A stretch of DNA of 64,000 nucleotides from Bifidobacterium simiarum (GTDB taxonomy: Bacteria > Actinomycetota > Actinomycetes > Actinomycetales > Bifidobacteriaceae), in contig NZ_PEBK01000003.1 of assembly GCF_002802905.1 (NCBI RefSeq), positions 81,701 through 145,700 of the forward strand, in the 5' to 3' direction. How positions within the stretch are numbered: position 1 is the stretch's first letter; the number at the start of each line of letters is the position of its first letter. The translations under genes and the position numbers were made by a program. Shown here piece after piece: positions 34,537 through 44,395 of this stretch. Below the pieces are notes generated by a model. The model worked only from the letters and a program-made list of their open reading frames with translations. It did not search any database and had not been told where the DNA came from.

Positions 34537-35484
34537 ATGTCCGATATGACGTCCGATTTACGATCATGCCGGCTGGTGCCGATCATCGCGGCGGCGGTCG
34601 GCATGGTCATTGGCATATGCCTGTTCATTGCCGGAGCCCTCACTGCCATCAACGTCGATGACCAGCAATGTCTGACGCCACCGGATATTTCCAGCGGCAC
34701 GCAGACCCTCAGCACTGTCGGCTACCGTTTCCCCCGATTCGCCATAGCCTGCCAGACCGAACGATATCAGGCGGCGACCGGCCGGCCCGCCACAACCGCA
34801 ATATTCACCAACGGTAATACCACCGATCTCGCCAATACGGCGAACGTCTATGCCACGGGAGGTTTCCTCCTCACTCTCATATCGTCGCTGACATTACTGT
34901 GTTCGGCAGCGCGTTCAGCCATACGCTCTCGCCGGCGCGGAGCCGACCACCATAAGGGCAGCGGACGCCAATGGCTCCTGCGCCTCATGGCAGCGACCCT
35001 CATCCCGATCACGGCGACAACGTTGCTCTGGGGCTCACTCGACCTTTATGTCAGCGGACTCATGGTCGCCCACGGCGACTGTCTTGCCGAGCAGGCCACG
35101 GACATACCGTCAAAGGACCAAGCCGAGCCATACAGCGAGCACACCGAAGCGCGGTCTCGGGTCATTCGCCATCTCGACACTCAGCCCAACCCCGTTCCGA
35201 CCTACGACTACGGCAATTGGTTCATGCATGCGCGAACGAACGCCTATGGTGAAACGCAATGCACATACGGCCCCGGACCCGGAGCGGACAGGCCCGTGAC
35301 CTGGCCGATGCATCCGGGGCTCAACGCCTCGCTGACCCTGACCGCGGGCATGTTCGGCATGATGCTCGCCACGACGACGCTGATTCTCGTGCCGTTTATT
35401 CCCGAAAAGGCCGTCAAAAGGAAGGGTTCCAAAAACAAGGCCTCTACTGACACACTCTCAGGGTCTCGGCGACATTGCGCTTGA
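34537..35484 (+). CDS. Integral membrane protein of unknown function
   Basis: A 315-residue protein with four predicted helices: about 12-37 (VPIIAAAVGMVIGICLFIAGALTAI), 105-125 (GGFLLTLISSLTLLC), 148-175 (LLRLMAATLIPITATTLLWGSLDLYVSG) and 270-292 (LTAGMFGMMLATTTLILVPFI). The helices bracket two extracytoplasmic loops of similar length, each with two cysteines (CLTP and ACQT; DCLAE and QCTYG), so it looks like an internal duplication of a two-helix unit. I do not recognise the family. The end overlaps the 3' end of ribF by 41 bp on the other strand. Its codon use is less GC-rich than that of its neighbours. No ribosome-binding site is evident. Confidence 0.65.
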   Translation: MSDMTSDLRSCRLVPIIAAAVGMVIGICLFIAGALTAINVDDQQCLTPPDISSGTQTLSTVGYRFPRFAIACQTERYQAATGRPATTAIFTNGNTTDLANTANVYATGGFLLTLISSLTLLCSAARSAIRSRRRGADHHKGSGRQWLLRLMAATLIPITATTLLWGSLDLYVSGLMVAHGDCLAEQATDIPSKDQAEPYSEHTEARSRVIRHLDTQPNPVPTYDYGNWFMHARTNAYGETQCTYGPGPGADRPVTWPMHPGLNASLTLTAGMFGMMLATTTLILVPFIPEKAVKRKGSKNKASTDTLSGSRRHCA

Positions 35485-36706
35485 GCTCGTCGACGAGGGC
35501 CTGCGGGCCATCGAAATGAATCTGCGGGCGCAGATACTCGAGGAACTCCACGCGCACCCGGTGCCCGTACAGGTCGATCCATCCCTCGGACTGCGGGTCG
35601 AGCGCCTCGCCGATGCCGCCGACGGCCGCGGTTTCGAGCCCGTCCTTCTCGCCGTTCACGATCGCATACGCTTCGAGGATCCGCTCCTCCGGCTCGCCGA
35701 ACGTGACCTTCGTGCCGATGGAGATCGCCGCGGGATAGCGCTTCACCTCGCCACGCTCGGCCTCGGAATCGACCCCAGATTCAGCCACAGACTCGCCATC
35801 CTCGCCGGCAACACCAAGATCGACCAGCCATCCGGCATACACGGCGTCGGCCGGCATATACCCCTGCACGTCCTGCCCCACGTTGGCCGTGGGGAAACCC
35901 AGGGTGCGGCCACGCTGCTTGCCGGCGACGACCGTGCCCTCCACGGCGTGCGGACGACCGAGAACCTCCGCGGCCTGCGCCACGCGACCACGTCCGAGCA
36001 GATACCGGGCATACGTGGAGCTCCACGCCCGCACCAGACGGTTCGGGGTCTTCTTGCTCAGCGCACGCCGTTCCGCCTTCGTCAGTCCGGAATCGGGGTC
36101 GTTGACCTTGTCGAGCGCGTCGGCCGCCGCCTCGTCGCCGGATCGCAGCGGCACGCGACGCTCCCCCGGCCCGCGGTCGTCGACCACATCGAGTTCGAAC
36201 ACGCGCGTGGCGTCGGCCAGCGTGGCGATGGACTTCACGTCGCCGGCCCGGTCTCGGCCCATGTGGGCGTCGGTGCCGAGCACGAGGGTGCGCATGCCCA
36301 CCCGTCCGACGAGCTGCCCGATGAAGTACTGGTACGACTTGGCGCCGAACTCCAGCGTGTACCGGATCACCAGCACCCGTTCGATGCCGAAGCCCTCGAT
36401 GAGCTTCAGCCGCTGGTCGAGCCCGGTGAGCGCATCCGGGTCGGCGTAGGATTCGCCGTCGGGCAGCTGCGCGCCGTCATGGGCCTTGGCGTAGCGGTGC
36501 ACCACTTCGGGACGGGGGTCGAAGATGATCGCCACCGACGTGGCGCCGTAGCTTTTCGCCAGATCGACGGTGCGCTTCAGTACGGCGGCGTGGCCGCGGT
36601 GCACGCCATCAAAGTTGCCGACCGCCACGATCGACTTCTTGTTCCGGTTGAACGGGGGCCATGCGATGTTGCCTTCGACGTCCGGTGTCAACGTGTTGAT
36701 CTTCAT
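35444..36706 (-). CDS. ribF: Bifunctional riboflavin kinase / FMN adenylyltransferase
   Basis: Makes FMN and FAD from riboflavin. The N-terminal nucleotidyltransferase domain has VAVGNFDGVHRGHAAVL (near residue 30) and the C-terminal flavokinase domain has GTVVAGKQRGRTLGFPTANV (near 260) and the Glu-containing LEAYAIVNGEKDG region before YGHRVRVEFLEYLRP. At 420 residues it is longer than the usual 310-340 because of inserts near 195-230 and an acidic one near 310-330. It follows truB by 127 bp on the same strand, a typical order (infB-rbfA-truB-ribF). Confidence 0.94.
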   Translation of the reverse strand: MKINTLTPDVEGNIAWPPFNRNKKSIVAVGNFDGVHRGHAAVLKRTVDLAKSYGATSVAIIFDPRPEVVHRYAKAHDGAQLPDGESYADPDALTGLDQRLKLIEGFGIERVLVIRYTLEFGAKSYQYFIGQLVGRVGMRTLVLGTDAHMGRDRAGDVKSIATLADATRVFELDVVDDRGPGERRVPLRSGDEAAADALDKVNDPDSGLTKAERRALSKKTPNRLVRAWSSTYARYLLGRGRVAQAAEVLGRPHAVEGTVVAGKQRGRTLGFPTANVGQDVQGYMPADAVYAGWLVDLGVAGEDGESVAESGVDSEAERGEVKRYPAAISIGTKVTFGEPEERILEAYAIVNGEKDGLETAAVGGIGEALDPQSEGWIDLYGHRVRVEFLEYLRPQIHFDGPQALVDELKRNVAETLRVCQ

Positions 36707-36792
36707 GTGCTCTACCTTGCTTGGTATCTGGTCTATTGGGTCTGATGGTCTGGGTTGGAGTCTGATCTGAATCGGGCCGGGAAGCGATCCCG

Positions 36793-36836
36793 CCGATCGG
36801 CATTCGTCGTGTCCGTCGTATCCTGCGTATCCGTCA
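36793..36836 (-). repeat. Short degenerate repeats after the truB stop
   Basis: On the gene strand the stop TGA is followed by ACGGATACGCAGGATACGACGGACACGACGAA written as units of GAYACG-type hexamers to nonamers. Confidence 0.45.
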
Positions 36837-38048
36837 GCCCGCCGGGAAGACGACGGCCGGTTTGGCCCGCCCGCCCCGGAACGGCGTGATCACGGCGATC
36901 AGCTCGTCCGCGGTGTGCGCGGCGGCCGCGTCGAGATCCCGCGGCAGGCTCGTCGGCCATGCGATCAGCCGGCCGAACCGCAGTTCGCGGGCCTGTTCGT
37001 CGCTGATCACCGCACAGGGCATGGTCCGTTCGGCGGACTGGATCATCGTCAGCGCACGGGACCGCACGTCGACGCCGTCGGGCAGGTCGAGCGCGGCCCG
37101 GTTGCGGGTGATCGTCTCGCCGTCCCGGTTGGTGAACGTCCTCGATTCGGCGTGCGCGTGGACCACCGAATCGGAATCGGCGGAGAAGCTGCCGACGCGG
37201 GTGCGACGCAGGTAGGTGAGGTGCCCGCCCACGCCGAGCGCGATGCCGAGGTCGCGGGCCAGCGCGCGGATGTAGGTGCCGGACGAGCAGGTGACGGTGA
37301 CGTCCACGTCGATTACGGGAACCGTTTCGGCGGTCTCCCCCGCATCGGACGGGACGGGGGGCTCGGCCGAGACGGAGTCCGCAGCCGGGACGGCGGAGGC
37401 CGTGGCCGTGCGGATGTCGGTCACCGTGAATTCGCTGATCGTGACCGGCCGCGCCTTGAGCTGGACCGTCTTGCCTTCGCGGGCCAGATCGTAGGCTCGC
37501 TGACCGTTGATCTTGATGGCGGAGAAGGCATTGGGCACCTGCATGATCTCGCCGGTGAACCGTTCGGTGATGGTCCGTCTGATCAGTTCGGGGGTGATCG
37601 CCCCCGAGGGGATATCACCAGAGATATGCGCGGATTCACCGTCGGATGTGGACGGATCAGAAGACATCGCGGTTCCGGGCAGGGCGGTCCCGGATAGTGC
37701 CGTTCCGGACTGTGCTGTTCCGGACAGTGCGATCTGCTCCGCCAACGGGATGATCGTGCCTTCGGCGTCGTCGGTGTCGGTGGCCTGCCCGAGGCGGATC
37801 GTGGCCTCGTAGGTCTTGTCCGCGCCGACGATGTAGTTGAGCAGTCGGGTGGCGTGGCCGAAGCCGACGACCAGCACGCCGGTCGCCATCGGGTCGAGCG
37901 TGCCGGCGTGGCCCACCCGCTTCATATGCAGGGCGTGGCGGGCTGCGGCCACGACGTCATGACTGGTGACGCCCTGGGGCTTGTCGATGACGAGCACGCC
38001 GGAATCACGCTGGCCGGTGACCTGACCGTCGGTTTGGTGTGCGGTCAT
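36834..38048 (-). CDS. truB: tRNA pseudouridine-55 synthase TruB
   Basis: Isomerises U55 in the T-loop of tRNAs. The catalytic Asp lies in RVGHAGTLDPMATGVLVVGFG (near residue 45), with VLVIDKPQGVTSHDVV before it and YIRALARDLG later. The 404-residue protein is about 100 residues longer than usual: an insert near 105-150 is built of SGTALSGTALPGTA repeats (15-bp DNA units at about 37670-37735) and a second acidic/Ala-rich insert lies near 215-245. The start overlaps the rbfA stop (ATGA), so the two are translationally coupled. Confidence 0.94.
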   Translation of the reverse strand: MTAHQTDGQVTGQRDSGVLVIDKPQGVTSHDVVAAARHALHMKRVGHAGTLDPMATGVLVVGFGHATRLLNYIVGADKTYEATIRLGQATDTDDAEGTIIPLAEQIALSGTAQSGTALSGTALPGTAMSSDPSTSDGESAHISGDIPSGAITPELIRRTITERFTGEIMQVPNAFSAIKINGQRAYDLAREGKTVQLKARPVTISEFTVTDIRTATASAVPAADSVSAEPPVPSDAGETAETVPVIDVDVTVTCSSGTYIRALARDLGIALGVGGHLTYLRRTRVGSFSADSDSVVHAHAESRTFTNRDGETITRNRAALDLPDGVDVRSRALTMIQSAERTMPCAVISDEQARELRFGRLIAWPTSLPRDLDAAAAHTADELIAVITPFRGGRAKPAVVFPAG

Positions 38049-38641
38049 CGGACCTCGTCCGCGGACTCGTCGACGTGGTTGGCGATGGCGTCGAGACGGT
38101 CGGGATCGACCTCACGGTGATCCGCGGTCTCGGCGCCGACGTGATCGCCCGATTCGTCGAGCACGTCGAGCACGTCGCGGGAATCGTCGGCCTGATCGTC
38201 CCGCTCCTCGTCGTCGTGACGGTACGGGTCGGCCTCGCCGGCGTACTGGGCGTTCTCGCGGGCCTTGGCCAGTTCGCGGTCACGCTTGAGAGCCACGGAG
38301 AGGATGTCCTCGATTTCGGTGGCTTCGCCGGGCACCTCGTCGTACTTGAATTCGAGCACGGGGGTGAGGCGCAGTCCGGCCTTGCGTCCGACGAGCGAAC
38401 GCAGATGGCCCTTGGCCTTGTTCAGCGCCTGATTGGCGCGCTTGCGCTGACCTTCGGCCTTGCCTTCGGTGCCCAGCTGGGTCCAGAAGATGCGGGCCAG
38501 CTGCATGTCGTTGGTCACGCGGACGTCGGTGATGGTCACGTTGTCCAGTCGGGGGTCGTGCAGTTCGCGTTCCAGCGCCTGGGCGACCACGCGCTTGATG
38601 AGGCCGGCGATGCGCACGGCCCTGGGGTTGGTACCAGCCAT
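38045..38641 (-). CDS. rbfA: 30S ribosome-binding factor RbfA
   Basis: A KH-like assembly factor for the small subunit. Residues 1-115 contain the family core (NPRAVRIAGLIKRVVAQALERELHDPRLDNVTITDVRVTNDMQLARIFW and LRLTPVLEFKYDEV). The last 65 or so residues form an acidic, Asp/Glu/His-rich tail that is longer than in most homologues (198 residues in all). AAAGGA precedes ATG 38641. It lies between infB and truB in the usual order. Confidence 0.94.
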   Translation of the reverse strand: MAGTNPRAVRIAGLIKRVVAQALERELHDPRLDNVTITDVRVTNDMQLARIFWTQLGTEGKAEGQRKRANQALNKAKGHLRSLVGRKAGLRLTPVLEFKYDEVPGEATEIEDILSVALKRDRELAKARENAQYAGEADPYRHDDEERDDQADDSRDVLDVLDESGDHVGAETADHREVDPDRLDAIANHVDESADEVR

Positions 38642-38742
38642 GATGTTCCTTTCACATATCGCACATATAGAACTGGCTCCCCTCCAGAGGGGAGCCAGAG
38701 GAATGGTTCCTGTCTGATCAGCCCGGTCAGGGCCGGTCAGGC

Positions 38743-41667
38743 CTACTTGCGTTCGACCTCACGCATCTCGAAGGTCTCGATGATGTCGCCTTCCTGGATG
38801 TCGTTGAAGGAGCCGAGGTTGATACCGGCCTCGTAGCCTTCCTTGACCGACTGCACGTCGTCCTTGAAACGACGCAGCGATGCGATCTCGAGATCGTTGA
38901 CCGTGGCCACGCCGTTGCGCAGGATGCGGCACTTGGTGCCACGCTTGACCTCGCCGTCCTGCACCATGACGCCGGCGATGTTGCCGAACTTGGAGGAACG
39001 GAAGATCTCGCGGATCTCGGAGTGGGAGGTGACGACCTCCTCGTATTCGGGCTTGAGCATGCCCTTGAGGGAGGCCTCCACATCCTCGATGGCCTTGTAG
39101 ATGACGGAGTAGTACTTGATCTCCACGCCCTCGCGGTCGGCGAGGTCCTGAACCTGACGGTTCGGACGCACGTTGAAGCCGATGATGACGGCCTTGTCGA
39201 CCGTGGCGAGGTTGACGTCGTTCTGCGTGATCGCGCCGACGCCGCGGTGGATGACCTGGATGCCGACCTCGTCGGAGACCTCGATCTTCATCAGGGAGTC
39301 CTCGAGTGCCTCGACGGAACCGGAGGAATCGCCCTTGATGACGATGTTGAGCATGTCGATCTCGGACTTGGCGAACTGCTCCTTGAGGCTCTCGAGCGAG
39401 ACGACCTTGCGACGCTTGGCCAGCTGGGCGGCGCGCTCGGTGGCCTGACGCTTCTCGGCGATCTGGCGGGCCGTGCGGTCGTCCGGAGCGACGAGGAAGA
39501 GGTCGCCGGCGGTGGGCACGGAGGTCAGGCCGAGCACCTGCACCGGGGTCGACGGCGGGGCGGCCTTCATCTGCTTGCCGTTCTCGTCGAGCATGGCGCG
39601 CACGCGGCCGTACGAGGTGCCGGCCACGATGGCGTCGCCCACGTGGAGCGTACCCTGCTGCACAAGCACGGTGGCCACGGCGCCGCGGCCCTTGTCGAGT
39701 CGGGCTTCGACGGTGGCGCCACGGGCGTCCATGTCGGGGTTGGCCCTGAGGTCGAGCGTGGCGTCGGCGGTCAGCAGCACGGCTTCGAGGAGCTTGTCCA
39801 CGTTGATGTTCTGCTTCGCGGAGATGTCGACGAACATGGTGTCGCCGCCGTACTCCTCCGGCACCAGACCGAACTCGGTGAGCTGGCCGCGGACCTTCTC
39901 GGGGTTGGCGCCCGGCTTATCGATCTTGTTCACGGCGACCACGATCGGCACATGGGCGGCCTGAGCGTGGTTGATGGCCTCCACGGTCTGCGGCATCACG
40001 CCGTCGTCCGCGGCGACCACGAGGATCGCGACGTCGGTGAGCTCGGCACCACGGGCACGCATGGCGGTGAACGCCTCGTGACCCGGGGTATCGAGGAAGG
40101 TGAGCTTGCGGTGTTCGCCGTTGAGGTCGATGGAGACCTGGTAGGCGCCGATGCGCTGCGTGATGCCGCCGGCCTCGCGTGCGATGACGTTGGTCTTGCG
40201 GATCGTGTCGAGCAGTCGGGTCTTACCGTGATCGACGTGGCCCATGACGGTGACCACCGGCGGACGGGGCTTGAGATCCTCGTCGTCCTGCAGCTCCTCC
40301 TCGTCAAGGTCGATGTCGAACTGCTGAAGCAGCTCCTTGTCCTCCTCTTCGGCGGACACGATCTTGATGTTCCAGCCGATCTCCTCGCCGAGGATCTGGA
40401 AGGTGGACTCGTCCAGGGACTGCGTGGCCGTGGCCATTTCGCCCAGATGGAAGAGCACTGTGACCAGGGATGCGGCGTTGACGTTGATCTTCTCGGCGAG
40501 ATCAGCCAGCGTGGCGCCCTGACGAAGCTTGATGGTCTGGCCGTTACCGGTGGGGATGCGGACACCACCGATAACGGGTGCCTTCATCTCCTCGAACTCC
40601 TGCCTCCTTGCGCGACGCGCCTTGCGTGCCTTGGAGGAACGGCTGCCCTGACGACCGAAGGCGCCTGCGGCACCGCCGCGACCGCCACGGCCCGGACGAC
40701 CGCCGCCGGACTGAGGACCGTTGTTGCCGCCGTTGTTCTGGCCGGGACGGGGGCCGCCGAAGCGGGAGCCGCCCGGACGAGCGCCGGTGCCGGCACCCTG
40801 ACCGGTACGGGTGTGACCCCACTGGGTGGGCCTGCCCTGACCCTGACCCGGACGAGCGCCGCGGGCACCCGGACGAGGACCGCCCTGACCCGGACGGCCA
40901 CGACGGTTGTTCACCGTCGGACGGGCCATCGGATGCGGACGCGGAATGTCACCCGGAGTGGGCACGCTCATACCCTGCTTGCGGCTGAACGGATTGTTGC
41001 CGGGACGAGGGCCCGGAGTATGCGGACGAGCGGAGTTCGCCACAGCGGCGCCGCCGTTGCCGGGGGTACCGCCCTGATGCGGACGGGCCGGACGGGCCTG
41101 CTGGCCGCGCTGCGAACGATCGCGATCGTTGCGCTCATTGCGCTCGTTACGGTTGTGACCGCCGTGGCCGAGACCACGACCGCCCTGACCGTCCTGACCG
41201 TTGCGGCCGCCGCGACGATCGCCGGGATGCGGCGCGGAGGGACGCGGGCCGGGAACGTGCGGACGGGGGGAAGCCCCGCGGGACTGGGAGGACTGACCGT
41301 TCTGGCCGCCCTGATGCTGGCCGTGCGGGCCCGGAGTGGCCGGGGACTGCGGACGGGGAGCATGCGGTTCGGGGGCCTGCGGACGTGCCGCGGCATGATG
41401 CTGGGCACCCGGCTTGGGAACGTTATGGGACGCCGGAGCGTGAGGCGCGGGAGAGGCCGCCTGCCTCCTGCCCTGCGGCTTGGGTGCCGACTTCTTCTCG
41501 GCATTGTTGGACGGCTGGAACTCAGCCTTCAGTTTGCGCACAACCGGCGCTTCCACGGTTGACGAGGCCGACTTCACGAACTCGCCCATGTCCTTGAGCT
41601 TGTCAAGGACGGTCTTGCTGTCAACGCCAAACACCTTGGCTAATTCATACACGCGTGCTTTGGGCAC
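38743..41667 (-). CDS. infB: Translation initiation factor IF-2
   Basis: GTPase that brings fMet-tRNA to the ribosome. The 974-residue protein has an IF2_N segment ([20 protein letters not shown]), a long disordered Pro/Gly/Arg/His-rich region (about 50-370), a second IF2_N domain, then the G domain with [12 protein letters not shown] (near 475), [12 protein letters not shown] and NKIDKPGA, and domains II-IV. GTG 41667 is preferred: AGGAG lies six bases upstream and [11 protein letters not shown] matches the family. The long linker is typical for actinobacteria. It follows nusA after 348 bp, longer than usual, and no ylxR-like gene is present between them. Confidence 0.96.
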   Translation of the reverse strand: MPKARVYELAKVFGVDSKTVLDKLKDMGEFVKSASSTVEAPVVRKLKAEFQPSNNAEKKSAPKPQGRRQAASPAPHAPASHNVPKPGAQHHAAARPQAPEPHAPRPQSPATPGPHGQHQGGQNGQSSQSRGASPRPHVPGPRPSAPHPGDRRGGRNGQDGQGGRGLGHGGHNRNERNERNDRDRSQRGQQARPARPHQGGTPGNGGAAVANSARPHTPGPRPGNNPFSRKQGMSVPTPGDIPRPHPMARPTVNNRRGRPGQGGPRPGARGARPGQGQGRPTQWGHTRTGQGAGTGARPGGSRFGGPRPGQNNGGNNGPQSGGGRPGRGGRGGAAGAFGRQGSRSSKARKARRARRQEFEEMKAPVIGGVRIPTGNGQTIKLRQGATLADLAEKINVNAASLVTVLFHLGEMATATQSLDESTFQILGEEIGWNIKIVSAEEEDKELLQQFDIDLDEEELQDDEDLKPRPPVVTVMGHVDHGKTRLLDTIRKTNVIAREAGGITQRIGAYQVSIDLNGEHRKLTFLDTPGHEAFTAMRARGAELTDVAILVVAADDGVMPQTVEAINHAQAAHVPIVVAVNKIDKPGANPEKVRGQLTEFGLVPEEYGGDTMFVDISAKQNINVDKLLEAVLLTADATLDLRANPDMDARGATVEARLDKGRGAVATVLVQQGTLHVGDAIVAGTSYGRVRAMLDENGKQMKAAPPSTPVQVLGLTSVPTAGDLFLVAPDDRTARQIAEKRQATERAAQLAKRRKVVSLESLKEQFAKSEIDMLNIVIKGDSSGSVEALEDSLMKIEVSDEVGIQVIHRGVGAITQNDVNLATVDKAVIIGFNVRPNRQVQDLADREGVEIKYYSVIYKAIEDVEASLKGMLKPEYEEVVTSHSEIREIFRSSKFGNIAGVMVQDGEVKRGTKCRILRNGVATVNDLEIASLRRFKDDVQSVKEGYEAGINLGSFNDIQEGDIIETFEMREVERK

Positions 41668-42015
41668 CAATATCTCCTATTCCCGATCGCGCGTATGTCG
41701 TGTCACTGACGCGCGATCACTGATCACTGATGTCGAACAGTTCCTGTCTCATCGTGCGACCATGGTTGTGTTACCTCATTCTTGCTGAAAGCGGGCATGA
41801 TAATCCCCTGTTTTCAGATACCGTGACCAGCATACTCAAGGCTATGGATTGCCGAGGGTATGCGAACGCCGGCTGTGTCGCACGTACGGGTCGGTGGGTC
41901 CTGACGGGTTTGTCAGACCACCGCCCGTAGCGGTCACAGCCGGCGTGCGATCACGCATTGCCGGTCACGCAGACATCACGCGATCACGAATCACGCGATC
42001 GCCGTAACGATCCGA
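41668..42015. other. 348-bp gap between nusA and infB
   Basis: The nusA-proximal part (41946-42025) consists of GCGTGATCG-like tandem repeats on the gene strand, copying the last codon and stop of nusA. The rest has no clear gene; a ylxR homologue usually found here is missing. TGATCACTGATC repeats occur near 41710-41735. Confidence 0.55.
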
Positions 42016-43119
42016 TCACGCCTCCTGGGCGCCGGCGGCATCGGCGTCGGCGTCGGCGTCGGAAGCGGCCGATTCCGCCTCCTGCTTCGCCTTCGCGGCG
42101 GCCTCGGCGGCCTTCTTGGCGCGGATCTCCTCGGACTCGATGCCGATCTTCCAGCCGGTGAGCTTGGCGGCGAGGCGGGCGTTCTGCCCCTCCTTGCCGA
42201 TGGCCAGCGACAGCTGATCGTCGTGGATGAACGCGATCGCGGTCTTGTTCTTCTCGCTGACGACCTGCACCTCGGTGGCGTGGGCCGGAGACAGCGCCGC
42301 GGCCACGAACTTCGCCGGATCGCTCGACCAGTCGACGATGTCGATCTTCTCCTGACCGAGGTTCTCCATCACCGCGCGCACGCGGGAGCCGCCGGGGCCG
42401 ATCAGCGCGCCCTTCGGGTTGACGCCCTGCGCGTTGGCGCGCACCGCGATCTTGGTGCGGGCACCGGCCTCGCGGGCGATCGACATGATCGACACGGCGC
42501 CGCTGGACAGTTCCGGCACCTCACGCTCGAACAGACGACGAACCAGCTCCGGATGCGAACGGGACACGATGATCTCTGGTCCCTTCAGTCCACGGGCCAC
42601 GTTCACCACGTACACGCGAAGACGCTCGCCGTGACGGTAGCGCTCCCCCGGCACCTGCTCGCGGCGGGGCAGGATCGCCTCCACATCGCCGACGGCCACA
42701 TACACATTGCCCGGGTCCTTGACGTCCTGCTGCACCACGCCGGTGATGAGCTTGCCCTTCTGACCGGAGAACGCGCCGAACACCTTCTCGTCGGCGGCGC
42801 GACGGAACAGCTGCGAAATGACCTGACGGGCGGTCGCCGCGGCCAGACGGCCGAAATCGCGCGGGGTGTCGTCGTATTCCTCGCCCAGCACCGGAGCGGG
42901 ATGCGGATCTTCTTCGGTGGGTTCCTGACGGATCTCGTCCTGAGCCCACACCGTGAACGTGCCGGCACGCGGATCCAGCTCGACGCGGGCGTGCTTAGCG
43001 GCGTGAGGAGTCTTCAAATACGCGAGACGCAGAGCTTCCGCCAACGCGGTATCCAGAGTCTCGGCATCTATTCCCTGCTCAGCAGCGAGACGATACATAC
43101 CTGCCAAGTCCAATTCCAT
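42016..43119 (-). CDS. nusA: Transcription termination/antitermination factor NusA
   Basis: Binds RNA polymerase and nascent RNA. The 367-residue protein has the N-terminal polymerase-binding domain (to about 110), an S1 domain (KLITGVVQQDVKDPGNVYVAVGDVEAILPRREQVPGE), and two KH domains (EVPELSSGAVSIMSIAREAGARTKIAV; PKGALIGPGGSRVRAVMENLGQEKIDIVDW; SLAIGKEGQNARLAAKLTGWKIGI). A short Ala/Asp-rich tail (DADADADAAGAQEA) follows and the acidic repeats of E. coli NusA are absent, as usual in Gram-positives. GGGAGG lies eight bases before ATG 43119. Confidence 0.96.
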   Translation of the reverse strand: MELDLAGMYRLAAEQGIDAETLDTALAEALRLAYLKTPHAAKHARVELDPRAGTFTVWAQDEIRQEPTEEDPHPAPVLGEEYDDTPRDFGRLAAATARQVISQLFRRAADEKVFGAFSGQKGKLITGVVQQDVKDPGNVYVAVGDVEAILPRREQVPGERYRHGERLRVYVVNVARGLKGPEIIVSRSHPELVRRLFEREVPELSSGAVSIMSIAREAGARTKIAVRANAQGVNPKGALIGPGGSRVRAVMENLGQEKIDIVDWSSDPAKFVAAALSPAHATEVQVVSEKNKTAIAFIHDDQLSLAIGKEGQNARLAAKLTGWKIGIESEEIRAKKAAEAAAKAKQEAESAASDADADADAAGAQEA

Positions 43120-43198
43120 GCCCAAGACCTCCCATATGAAGTTATCAACGGGCACCTTGCCCGCAAATGGTCTGCAACGGCTACTAGTCTAACGATTC

Positions 43199-44395
43199 AT
43201 GCAGACACTATCCGCCTCGGGCGAACTCGGAGAGTCGGGCATCGGCGTGTTTCAAAGCGTATTTCACGGCATAGTTCACAACGGATTCCGCGGCATGATC
43301 CGTAGCACGTTCCGCAATATGTTCCGGCATCGTCCGATCGAGGCGGCCACCGCGGCGACCATGGCGACCGCTGCGACATGTGCGGCGTGCGCGGCCCTGA
43401 TGCTGTCGATGACGATCGCGTCCCCGGCCCACGCGGCCATGGCGGGCATCGCCGGTCAGGGTGGGGACGACAGTGAACTGAGTGCCTGCGAGCGCGCGCT
43501 CACCGTCGGATACCGCGACTCGGCCCGGTACCGCGCTCCCCTGCCGTCGTCGGTCCGACTGCTTGCGGCGTCCGGCGCCCGCAGTGCATGGAGTCAGGCC
43601 GCGGTCGACTGCCCCGGCAGGTTCGCCGAGGGCACGGTCCGCAGCGCACAGGCCATGATCGTCGGCCGATCGCTTGAGCAGGCGGCCGGGATGGTCGGCC
43701 GGTTCATCACCGTACCGTCCGATCGGATCGACGACGGTGAGATCGGTGACGGCACGACCGGCGGGACGACCGGCAAAACGAAGTCCGCGGGATCGACCGG
43801 TTCGGCAGAGTCGGCACTGACGGCCAAGACCGCCGCCGCACTCGCCGTGGCCGAGGATCGCGCCGGCTTCGGCTTTGAGGTCCTAGCCGCGCGACACAGC
43901 GCGAACGCCACGATGCATACGATGAGCAACCGGCACAAGGCCAACGCCCAGCTGCTCGCCACGGCCGTGAAGCAGACCAAGGATCCGAGGCAGAAGGTGT
44001 ATGCGGTCAAGTCGCTGTTGGCCGGTCCGAATACGATCATCGATCCGACCAACGGGATCGTCGCGCCGACGACCGCCGTGGTGGAGATGAACTGCGCGAT
44101 GGAGCAGCTGAACGCCCTCGCCGAACAGACCGAAGCCGGGGTGTCGGGATCGTCCGGGACCGCGAACAACGGAACGAATGCGACGAGTGCCAAGACGACC
44201 GGCGATCATGCGGCCGGGGCCGGTACCTCCGCCGACTCTACGACAACGTCCACGTCCCTCAATTCGACGGGTGATTCGGATGCGGATGCGACGAGCACGC
44301 GGACCATGATCGCACTGTCCGATCTGATCGCCGCCCACATCGTCACCGCCCACGACCTCGGCTATCCCGGCGCCGAAACGCTGCTGCTGAAGTAG
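43199..44395 (+). CDS. Secreted protein of unknown function
   Basis: A 398-residue predicted exported protein with hydrophobic core AATCAACAALMLSMTIASPAHAAMAG ending in an AHA signal-peptidase site near residue 79; the true start may be one of the later Met codons (about 33 or 41), since the first gives an unusually long signal region. The mature part has conserved-looking SACERALTVGYRDSARY, a Gly/Thr/Ser insert, then an alpha-helical region (NRHKANAQLLATAVKQTKDPRQKVYAVKSLLAGPNTIIDPTNG), an Asn/Thr/Ser-rich stretch and a C-terminal helix. No LPXTG anchor or known domain is seen. It is divergent from nusA, and the ATG at 43199 has no ribosome-binding site. Confidence 0.6.
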   Translation: MQTLSASGELGESGIGVFQSVFHGIVHNGFRGMIRSTFRNMFRHRPIEAATAATMATAATCAACAALMLSMTIASPAHAAMAGIAGQGGDDSELSACERALTVGYRDSARYRAPLPSSVRLLAASGARSAWSQAAVDCPGRFAEGTVRSAQAMIVGRSLEQAAGMVGRFITVPSDRIDDGEIGDGTTGGTTGKTKSAGSTGSAESALTAKTAAALAVAEDRAGFGFEVLAARHSANATMHTMSNRHKANAQLLATAVKQTKDPRQKVYAVKSLLAGPNTIIDPTNGIVAPTTAVVEMNCAMEQLNALAEQTEAGVSGSSGTANNGTNATSAKTTGDHAAGAGTSADSTTTSTSLNSTGDSDADATSTRTMIALSDLIAAHIVTAHDLGYPGAETLLLK

